A stretch of 64,000 nt of DNA from the NCBI GenBank assembly GCA_009668225.1, contig WJYK01000011.1, positions 1-64,000 of the forward strand, written 5' to 3'. Under the pieces are notes generated by a model, which was not told the DNA's origin, ran no database searches, and saw only the letters and a list, made by a program, of their open reading frames with translations. The DNA comes from Enterobacteriaceae bacterium RIT693. Its GTDB lineage: Bacteria > Pseudomonadota > Gammaproteobacteria > Enterobacterales > Enterobacteriaceae. Below are positions 55,978-64,000 of the stretch, piece by piece. Within the stretch, counting starts at the first letter, position 1; the number at the start of each line of letters is the position of its first letter. A program made the translations under genes and the position numbers.

Positions 55978-58125
55978 ATGAAAAAAGTCGTCACGGTTTG
56001 CCCCTATTGCGCCTCGGGTTGCAAGATAAACCTGGTGGTGGATAACGGCAAAATCGTCAAGGCGGAAGGCGCACAGGGTAAAACCAACCAGGGGGACCTG
56101 TGCCTGAAGGGTTATTACGGTTGGGACTTTATCACCGACACCAAAATCCTTACCCCGCGTTTGAAATCCCCGATGATTCGCCGCGAGCGCGGCGGCAAGC
56201 TGGAAGCGGTTTCCTGGGATGAGGCGCTGGACTACGTCAGCTCTCGTCTGAGCGAGATCAAAGCCAAGTATGGCCCGAACGCCATTCAAACCACCGGCTC
56301 CTCACGCGGGACCGGCAACGAAACCAACTATGTAATGCAAAAATTTGCGCGCGCCGTTATTGGAACCAATAACGTCGATTGCTGCGCACGTGTCTGACAC
56401 GGCCCATCGGTTGCAGGTCTGCACCAGTCGGTCGGTAATGGCGCGATGAGTAACTCTATCGTCGAGATTGAGGATACTGATTTAGTCTTTGTGTTCGGGT
56501 ATAACCCGGCAGATTCACACCCTATCGTGGCTAATCGCGTGATTAAGGCGAAGCAGAAAGGGGCTCAGATTATCGTTGTCGATCCGCGCAAAATTGAAAC
56601 CGCGCGCATTGCCGACATGCATTTAAGGTTACGCAACGGCTCGAACATCGCGCTGCTGAACGCGATTGGCCACGTCATTATTGAAGAGAACCTTTACGAT
56701 CACGCTTTCGTTGCTGCTCGTACCGAAGGCTTCGAGGAGTATCGCAAAATCGTTGAAGGCTACACGCCGGAGTCCGTAGAAGAAATCACTGGCGTCAGCG
56801 CCGGGGAGATCCGTGCGGCCGCGCGTATGTATGCCAAAGCCAAAACGGCCACCATCCTGTGGGGCATGGGCGTGACCCAGTTCTACCAGGGCGTGGAAAC
56901 CGTGCGCTCGCTCACCAGCCTGGCGCTGATGACCGGCAACCTCGGCAAACCTAACGTGGGCGTGAACCCGGTTCGCGGCCAGAACAACGTGCAGGGTGCC
57001 TGCGATATGGGCGCGCTGCCGGATATGTTCCCCGGCAACCAGTACGTCCGTGACGCGGAAACTCGCAGCAAATTTGCCGCTGCCTGGGGCGTTGACGCGC
57101 TGCCAGAAGCCAACGGTTACCGCATCAGCGAACTGCCGCACCGCGTAGAACACGGTGAAGTCCGCGCCGCCTATATTATGGGTGAAGATCCGCTGCAAAC
57201 CGACGCCGAGCTTTCTGCGGTGCGCAAAGCGTTTGCCGGACTCGAGCTGGTGATTGTGCAGGACATCTTCATGACCAAAACCGCCGCCGAGGCCGACGTT
57301 ATTTTACCGTCCACCTCCTGGGGCGAGCATGAAGGCGTCTTCACCGCCGCCGACCGTGGCTTCCAGCGCTTCTTTAAGGCCGTTGAGCCGAAGTGGGATC
57401 TCAAAACGGACTGGCAGATTATCAGCGAAATCGCCACCCGTATGGGCTATCCGATGCGCTACAGCAACACCCAGGAAATTTGGGACGAGCTGCGTCATCT
57501 GTGCCCGGACTTCTACGGCGCGACCTACGAGAAGATGGGCGAGCTGGGCTATATTCAGTGGCCTTGCCGGGACACTTCCGACGCGGACCAGGGCACCTCT
57601 TACCTGTACGAGAGCAAGTTCGAGCGTCCTAACGGTCTGGGGCAGTTCTTCACCTGCGACTGGGCACCGCCAATCGATCGCATCACCGACGAGTACCCGA
57701 TGGTGCTTTCCACGGTGCGTGAAGTCGGCCACTACTCCTGCCGTTCAATGACCGGCAACTGTGCCGCTCTGGCCGCGCTGGCCGATGAGCCGGGTTATGC
57801 ACAAATCCACGTCGAAGATGCCGCCCGGCTGGGCATTGAAGATGAAGCGTTGATTTGGGTGAATTCGCGTAAAGGCCGGGTTATCACCCGGGCGGCGGTC
57901 AGCGAGCGTCCGAATAAAGGCGCGGTATACATGACCTATCAGTGGTGGATTGGCGCCTGTAATGAGCTGGTGACAGAGAACCTGAGCCCGATAACCAAAA
58001 CGCCGGAGTACAAGTACTGCGCCGTGCGCGTGGAGCCGATTGCCGATCAGCAGGCCGCCGAGCAGTATGTGATTGATGAGTACAGCAAGCTGAAGGCCCG
58101 TCTGCGCGAGAGCGCGAGGGGGTAA
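55978..58125 (+). CDS. fdhF: formate dehydrogenase H (selenoprotein)
   Basis: 715 residues when the in-frame TGA at 56395-56397 (codon 140) is read as selenocysteine; E. coli FdhF has the same length and Sec at 140. The [4Fe-4S] Cys are in CPYCASGC (8, 11, 15) and LCLKGY (42); bis-MGD molybdenum binding follows. It oxidises formate to CO2 in the formate hydrogenlyase complex on the cytosolic side. The start is the second of two adjacent ATGs, with GGAG seven bases before it. Annotation software would split it into two genes (55912-56397 and 56446-58125), which is wrong. Confidence 0.97.
56395..56436 (+). promoter_or_regulatory. SECIS element for Sec140
   Basis: Directly after the TGA, the hairpin GGTTGCAGGTCTGCACC (loop AGGTCT flanked by pairing bases) is the bacterial SECIS bound by SelB. 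The sequence is almost identical to that of E. coli fdhF, one base differing near the 3' side (CAGTCGG against CAATCGG). Confidence 0.9.
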
Positions 58126-58172
58126 ACGGGGAACCCTTAGTCGCAGTATCCTCTATGAAAGGGTGACTAAGA

Positions 58173-58590
58173 TTCCGTTCACTTCAGTCCTGCTTCACAT
58201 GTCATCACCGAACCGGTGAACGTCTCGGGAGAATCACCGTCATTCCCCCGAGACCCCGGACTCTCGGCCAAATAAATCGACCGCTAAAGCGGCAGACCTC
58301 AGTTTTATATCCCAGTCCTGGGTCGGCTGAGATGCGTTCCCGACGCTCTCAGCCCCCGGTTATGACCCAACTCAGGCGGGGTTGAGCTGTCGGGAACAGC
58401 GAAAGAGAGCGATCGTCGGGAACGAATCGCGAACGACCCCGAATGTTTGGGTGATAGCCGGTGGGTTTACCGCTTTAGCGGCGATGAGCTCGCCGGGCGC
58501 CGGGGCTGTTCGGGGGATGGCGTTATCCCCCGGACACGTTCCCCGTACTCTGAACGTGTCCGGGGAAAACAGATCTACTGGTGAACGGAA
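58173..58590 (+). repeat. foldback repeat, copy 4 (internally deleted)
   Basis: 418 bp between TTCCGTTCAC (58173-58182) and GTGAACGGAA (58581-58590). About 150 bases of the central region present in copy 1 are missing, at a junction near 58350. Hairpins carry paired changes relative to copy 1: GCTGT/ACAGC (58386-58400) for GCTGC/GCAGC, and a GAAT/ATTC inner end for GAAGT/ACTTC. A left-flank hairpin CTTAGTC (58136-58142)/GACTAAG (58165-58171) matches copy 1 with paired changes. It starts 47 bases after the fdhF stop in the same orientation. Confidence 0.9.
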
Positions 58591-58633
58591 AATAGCGGAG
58601 CAACAGATCTCTCCTTGCAAGAGAGATCGCTAC

Positions 58634-59947
58634 TTAACTGCTCGCTTTACTGTCAAATTTCCCAAAAAGCTCACGCTCATAGGCCTGGGCTTTTTTATGG
58701 TCGAATTTGTGTTCCCACTTGGCGATAACCAGCACCGCCAGCGCGTTGCCGACCACGTTCAGCGCGGTACGCGCCATATCCAGAATACGGTCAACCCCGG
58801 CAATAAACGCCAGCCCTTCCAGCGGAATACCGACGCTGCCAAGCGTCGCCAGCAGCACCACGAAGGAGACACCCGGCACGCCGGCAATCCCTTTTGAGGT
58901 CACCATCAGCGTCAGTACCAGGATGATTTCCTGCCACAGCGACAGATCGATACCGTACAGCTGAGCGATGAAAATCGCCGCGATGCTCTGGTACAGCGTC
59001 GAGCCATCGAGGTTAAACGAGTAGCCGGTCGGCACCACGAAGCTGGTGATCGACGCCGGAGCACCATAGGCCTCCATCTTCTCGATAATGCGCGGCAGCA
59101 CGCTCTCAGAGCTGGCGGTGGAGAACGCCAGGATCAGCTCGTCTTTCAGAATCCGCATCAGGATAGTGATTTTCAGCCCGCATATGCGCGCCACGGCACC
59201 CAGCACCACAAACGCGAAGAAGGCAATCGCCACGTACACCAGCACCACCAGCTTCAGTAGCGGCCAGAGCGAGGCAAAGCCAAAGTTCGCCACGGTCACC
59301 GAGATAAGCGCGAAGACGCCCACCGGCGCATAGCGCATCACCATGTGCGTCACTTTGAACATGGTTTCAGAGATGGAGCGGAAGACGGTCACCAGCGGCT
59401 CGCGATGCGTGGCCGGCAGCGACGACAGCCCAAGGCCAAACAGCACCGAGAAGAAGATGATCGGCAGCATATCGCCCTTCGCCATCGACGCGACAATGTT
59501 GGTGGGTACGAGGGACAGAATGGTGCCCATCAGACCGTGAGCATGGCTTTGAACATCCTGGGCAGTATGCTGATATTTCGAAATATCCACGGTAGCAAGC
59601 TGCGACATATCAATGCCGTGGCCCGGTTGAAACACATTCGCAAGCGTAATGCCCAGAATGATGGCAACCGTCGTGATCACTTCGAAATAAATGATGGTTT
59701 TTGCCCCAATGCGGCCAAGCTGCTTTGCGTCGCCAACGCCCGCGATACCTACCACCAGGGTAGAGATAACGATCGGCACAACAATCATTTTAATCAGATG
59801 GATAAAGATATCCCCCGCAGGGGACAGCAGGTTAGCAATCAGCCATTCACGGCTATCACTTTGATAATGAAGAAAACTTCCTAAGAGAATGCCCAGCACC
59901 AGCGCAAGTAAAATTTGCCAGGCCAGGCTGATTTTAAAGTTTTTCAT
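58634..59947 (-). CDS. gltP: glutamate/aspartate:proton symporter GltP
   Basis: 437 residues, DAACS family with eight helices and two re-entrant loops: the serine-rich STASSESVLPRIIEKM and YSFNLDGSTLYQSIA motifs are intact. It imports glutamate and aspartate with protons across the inner membrane. It is divergent from acs as in related genomes. AGGAACTGTAGTCGTT precedes the ATG, so the ribosome site spacing is long. Confidence 0.95.
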   Translation of the reverse strand: MKNFKISLAWQILLALVLGILLGSFLHYQSDSREWLIANLLSPAGDIFIHLIKMIVVPIVISTLVVGIAGVGDAKQLGRIGAKTIIYFEVITTVAIILGITLANVFQPGHGIDMSQLATVDISKYQHTAQDVQSHAHGLMGTILSLVPTNIVASMAKGDMLPIIFFSVLFGLGLSSLPATHREPLVTVFRSISETMFKVTHMVMRYAPVGVFALISVTVANFGFASLWPLLKLVVLVYVAIAFFAFVVLGAVARICGLKITILMRILKDELILAFSTASSESVLPRIIEKMEAYGAPASITSFVVPTGYSFNLDGSTLYQSIAAIFIAQLYGIDLSLWQEIILVLTLMVTSKGIAGVPGVSFVVLLATLGSVGIPLEGLAFIAGVDRILDMARTALNVVGNALAVLVIAKWEHKFDHKKAQAYERELFGKFDSKASS

Positions 59948-60372
59948 AACGACTACAGTTCCTCAAAAAAGCGCCATTCCCATGCTGTTGATCCAGGAAA
60001 AGGTCACAAACTGAAAGGGGGTATGACAAACGTCAGGTGTTACGCGGGATTTTTATAGCGCCGTATCAGTACCATCCAGATAGCATGCTACGCAACTCTT
60101 CATTTTCAGAGGTATGCACTCACATAAAGCAGATAAACGGGATTTTTCTTAGACTCACAAGCATAACCTATTGTTATATAGAAATTTTATTTTTTTATTT
60201 TTAGTGATCAATACCACAAGTAATTATTTCTTATGATTCATCTGCTTGAACAATTATTGCGCAATTATTTTAATGCGTGATCTGCCGCCCAAAAAGTAAA
60301 CAAAGCTGCCAATACCCCTACAATTAACGTTTGTGTGACATATTATTAACATCCAAAAGGAGAAAAAAAGCC
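59948..60372 (+). promoter_or_regulatory. gltP-acs control region with CRP-like sites
   Basis: A CRP-like site AGTGATCAATACCACA lies at 60203-60218 and a second, GCGTGATCTGCCGCCCAA (60275-60292), is almost the sequence found at the proximal CRP site of E. coli acs. A -10-like TACAAT at 60319-60324 matches the E. coli acs P2 region. CRP-cAMP activation of acs during acetate use is expected. No gene is present in the gap. Confidence 0.7.
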
Positions 60373-62331
60373 ATGAGCCAAGTACACAAACATGCTATTC
60401 CCGCAAACATTGCGGACCGTTGCCTGATAAACCCGGAGCAGTACCAGGCCCTGTATCAACAGTCGATACAGGATCCGGACGCGTTTTGGGGCGAACAAGG
60501 GAAAATTCTCGACTGGATCAAGCCGTATCAAAAGGTAAAAAATACCTCTTTTGCACCGGGAAACATCTCTATCAAGTGGTATGAGGACGGTACGCTCAAT
60601 TTAGCCGCGAACTGCCTCGACCGGCACCTGAAAGAACGGGGCGATCAAACCGCCATTATCTGGGAGGGCGATGACGCGACCCAGAGCAAAAACATCACCT
60701 ACCGCGAGCTGCATCGCGACGTCTGCCGTTTCGCCAATACGCTGGTCGATCTGGGGATTAAAAAAGGGGATGTTGTCGCCATTTATATGCCGATGGTGCC
60801 GGAAGCGGCCGTTGCCATGCTGGCCTGCGCGCGTATTGGTGCCGTACATTCCGTCATCTTTGGCGGCTTCTCGCCTGAGGCCGTGGCCGGACGCATTATC
60901 GACTCCAGCTCGCGGCTGGTGATCACCGCCGACGAAGGCGTGCGCGCCGGGCGTTCCATCCCGCTGAAAAAGAACGTGGATGATGCGCTTAAAAACCCAA
61001 ATGTTAAAACCGTCGAGCACGTTATCGTGCTTAACCGTACCGGCGGCAAAATCGACTGGCACCAGAACCGCGACCTGTGGTGGAGCGAGCTGGTAGAAAA
61101 AGCCAGCGACCAGCACCAGCCGGTCGAAATGAACGCCGAAGATCCGCTGTTCATCCTCTATACCTCCGGCTCTACCGGCAAGCCAAAAGGCGTGCTGCAC
61201 ACTACCGGCGGCTATCTGGTTTATGCCGCGACCACCTTTAAATACGTCTTCGACTACCACCCAGGCGATGTGTACTGGTGTACCGCGGACGTGGGCTGGG
61301 TTACCGGGCACAGCTACCTGCTTTATGGCCCGCTGGCCTGCGGCGCGATCACGCTGATGTTTGAGGGCGTGCCTAACTGGCCGGAGCCAAACCGCATGGC
61401 GCAGGTGGTCGACAAACATAAGGTGAATATTCTCTACACTGCGCCGACCGCCATCCGCGCACTGATGGCCGAAGGGGATAAAGCTACCGAAGGCACCGAC
61501 CGCTCTTCGCTGCACATTCTTGGCTCCGTGGGCGAGCCCATCAACCCGGAAGCCTGGGAGTGGTACTGGAAGCACATCGGCAATGAAAAATGCCCGGTGA
61601 TGGACACCTGGTGGCAGACCGAAACCGGCGGTTTCATGATTACCCCGCTGCCGGGCGCAACCGAGCTGAAAGCCGGTTCCGCGACCCAGCCGTTCTTTGG
61701 CGTTCAGCCCGCGCTGGTCGATAACGAAGGCAACCCGCAGCAGGGCGCAACCGAAGGCAATCTGACGATTACCGATTCCTGGCCGGGCCAGGCGCGCACG
61801 CTGTTTGGCGACCATGAGCGCTTCGAGCAGACCTACTTCTCCACCTTCAAAAACATGTATTTCAGCGGTGACGGCGCGCGCCGGGACGAAGACGGCTATT
61901 ACTGGATAACGGGCCGCGTGGACGACGTGCTGAATGTGTCCGGCCACCGTCTGGGTACCGCAGAGATAGAATCAGCGCTGGTTTCGCATCCGAAGATTGC
62001 CGAGGCCGCCGTGGTCGGCATCCCACACAATATTAAAGGCCAGGCGATTTACGCCTACGTCACGCTGAACCACGGCGAAGAGCCGACGCCGGAGCTGTAC
62101 GCCGAGGTTCGTAACTGGGTACGTAAAGAGATAGGCCCGCTTGCCACGCCGGATGTACTGCACTGGACAGACTCGCTGCCAAAGACCCGCTCCGGCAAAA
62201 TTATGCGCCGCATCTTGCGCAAGATTGCCTCCGGCGACACCAGCAACCTGGGCGATACCTCAACCCTCGCCGATCCTGGCGTGGTAGAAAAACTGCTGGA
62301 AGAGAAGCAGTCCATTTCGATGCCTTCTTAA
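60373..62331 (+). CDS. acs: acetyl-CoA synthetase
   Basis: 652 residues, same length as E. coli Acs; the ATG at 60373 is preceded by AAGGAG and an upstream-extended frame (60331) is rejected. ATP-binding motif [12 protein letters not shown], the [10 protein letters not shown] core and the acetylation lysine in [11 protein letters not shown] are intact. It activates acetate to acetyl-CoA via acetyl-AMP in the cytosol, and is first in the acs-yjcH-actP operon. Confidence 0.97.
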   Translation: MSQVHKHAIPANIADRCLINPEQYQALYQQSIQDPDAFWGEQGKILDWIKPYQKVKNTSFAPGNISIKWYEDGTLNLAANCLDRHLKERGDQTAIIWEGDDATQSKNITYRELHRDVCRFANTLVDLGIKKGDVVAIYMPMVPEAAVAMLACARIGAVHSVIFGGFSPEAVAGRIIDSSSRLVITADEGVRAGRSIPLKKNVDDALKNPNVKTVEHVIVLNRTGGKIDWHQNRDLWWSELVEKASDQHQPVEMNAEDPLFILYTSGSTGKPKGVLHTTGGYLVYAATTFKYVFDYHPGDVYWCTADVGWVTGHSYLLYGPLACGAITLMFEGVPNWPEPNRMAQVVDKHKVNILYTAPTAIRALMAEGDKATEGTDRSSLHILGSVGEPINPEAWEWYWKHIGNEKCPVMDTWWQTETGGFMITPLPGATELKAGSATQPFFGVQPALVDNEGNPQQGATEGNLTITDSWPGQARTLFGDHERFEQTYFSTFKNMYFSGDGARRDEDGYYWITGRVDDVLNVSGHRLGTAEIESALVSHPKIAEAAVVGIPHNIKGQAIYAYVTLNHGEEPTPELYAEVRNWVRKEIGPLATPDVLHWTDSLPKTRSGKIMRRILRKIASGDTSNLGDTSTLADPGVVEKLLEEKQSISMPS

Positions 62332-62360
62332 AACAGAATTACCCCTCGTTATTTCAGGCA

Positions 62361-62428
62361 AGGGCCGGGTGAGAGGATTGAGCCGTATATTTCCCCTCAC
62401 CCTAACCCTCTCCCCAAAGGGGCGAGGG
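62361..62428. repeat. CCCTCTCCC-type foldback repeat
   Basis: AGGGCCGGGTGAGAGG at the left pairs loosely with CCCCTCACCCTAACCCTCTCC at the right, followed by GGGGCGAGGG. It belongs to the same family as the repeats at 18494, 43512 and 54181. It lies just behind the acs stop. Confidence 0.65.
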
Positions 62429-62476
62429 AACCGTACGGCGTTTTTACTTAAAAACAATACCCTATCCCCTCCTATG

Positions 62477-62661
62477 GATTTCGCGTTGCAGGCAGCAAAC
62501 ACTGTCATCCCCAGGAGCATAGATTCACTATGTGACTGGGGTGACAAATCTGTCAGGAACAGATTTGAACGCTGATTACAGCGGCCCCCGTAGGGGCGAG
62601 GTCCATGGACGGACCGAGTAATCGTGTGCAGCCAACGCACCTGCAGCGCGAAAGACGACGG
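62477..62661. repeat. ERIC element with internal insertion
   Basis: ERIC ends (TTTCGCGTTGCAGGC at the left, GCAGCCAACGCACCTGCAGC then GCGAAAGACGACGG at the right) enclose the core CCCCAGGAGCATAGATTCAC/TATGTGACTGGGG. An additional segment of about 75-80 bases, beginning with the hairpin AAATCTGT-CAGGA-ACAGATTT, is inserted between core and right end. It fills most of the acs-yjcH gap and ends about 22 bases before the yjcH start, so it lies in the operon mRNA. Confidence 0.8.
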
Positions 62662-62682
62662 AGGACCTCTGGAGACTCTGTG

Positions 62683-64000
<1,318 letters not shown>

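Noticed and set aside
60601-61947. 448-codon minus-strand ORF opposite acs
   Set aside because: It lies wholly within acs, a certain gene, and its translation (Arg-, Gly- and His-rich, no family pattern) is typical of antisense frames of GC-rich genes.

Overview
The window looks like a chromosomal stretch of a member of the Enterobacteriaceae that is not E. coli itself. Long blocks are clearly orthologous to E. coli K-12 or pathogenic E. coli loci (asr-ydgU, chuTWXY-like heme genes, sitABCD, rdcAB, yjdMN-phn, rpiB-als, fdhF, gltP/acs-yjcH-actP). They are joined in a different order and separated by lineage-specific repeats and small accessory regions. Genus cannot be fixed from the sequence; a Cedecea- or Enterobacter-like organism is only a guess. 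No rRNA, tRNA, CRISPR array or complete insertion sequence was seen.

Layout: 1-3.0 kb is AT-rich accessory DNA with a truncated ORF, a lipoprotein and two secreted proteins. 3.4-6.1 kb holds ydgU, the acid-shock gene asr, a DUF1330 remnant and an ArnT-like membrane glycosyltransferase. 6.1-11.9 kb is a Fur-controlled heme uptake and anaerobic heme breakdown operon (TonB receptor, chuT, chuW, chuX, chuY) with no permease or ATPase, followed by yghU. 13.6-17.1 kb is the sitABCD Mn/Fe importer with Fur and MntR-like sites. 17.2-21.4 kb is a D-amino-acid cassette (RpiR-type regulator, RidA, D-aminoacylase, DSD1-type deaminase). 22.0-25.1 kb is a beta-glucoside PTS (IIB, GH1 phospho-glucosidase, IIC, no IIA). 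25.4-30.5 kb holds a small DUF3950-like protein, rdcB/rdcA (dynamin-like activator pair of a diguanylate cyclase) and a WYL regulator. 30.9-40.4 kb is yjdM, yjdN and the C-P lyase operon phnFGHIJKLMNOP. The transporter genes phnCDE appear deleted, leaving a 25-codon scar ORF under the original Pho-type promoter. 40.4-48.0 kb is yjdP, rpiB and the allose genes alsR-BACEK. 47.9-55.7 kb is a sugar ABC transporter plus D-lyxose isomerase, bracketed by a hybrid sensor kinase and an OmpR-type regulator. 55.8-58.1 kb is selenoprotein fdhF with sigma-54 promoter, FhlA-type site and SECIS. 58.6-64.0 kb is gltP, and acs-yjcH-actP (actP runs off the end).

The most unusual element is a family of four GC-rich foldback repeats of about 0.42-0.57 kb (12966-13533, 21465-22009, 25792-26363 reversed, 58173-58590). 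They have 10-bp terminal inverted repeats and several internal hairpins. Some stems show compensatory base changes between copies. All four copies lie directly behind the stop codon of a gene and point the same way as that gene, which suggests either targeting to 3' ends or a role as transcribed 3'-UTR structures. Two further repeat families (ERIC, and a CCCTCTCCC/GGGAGAGGG foldback) are scattered through operon gaps.
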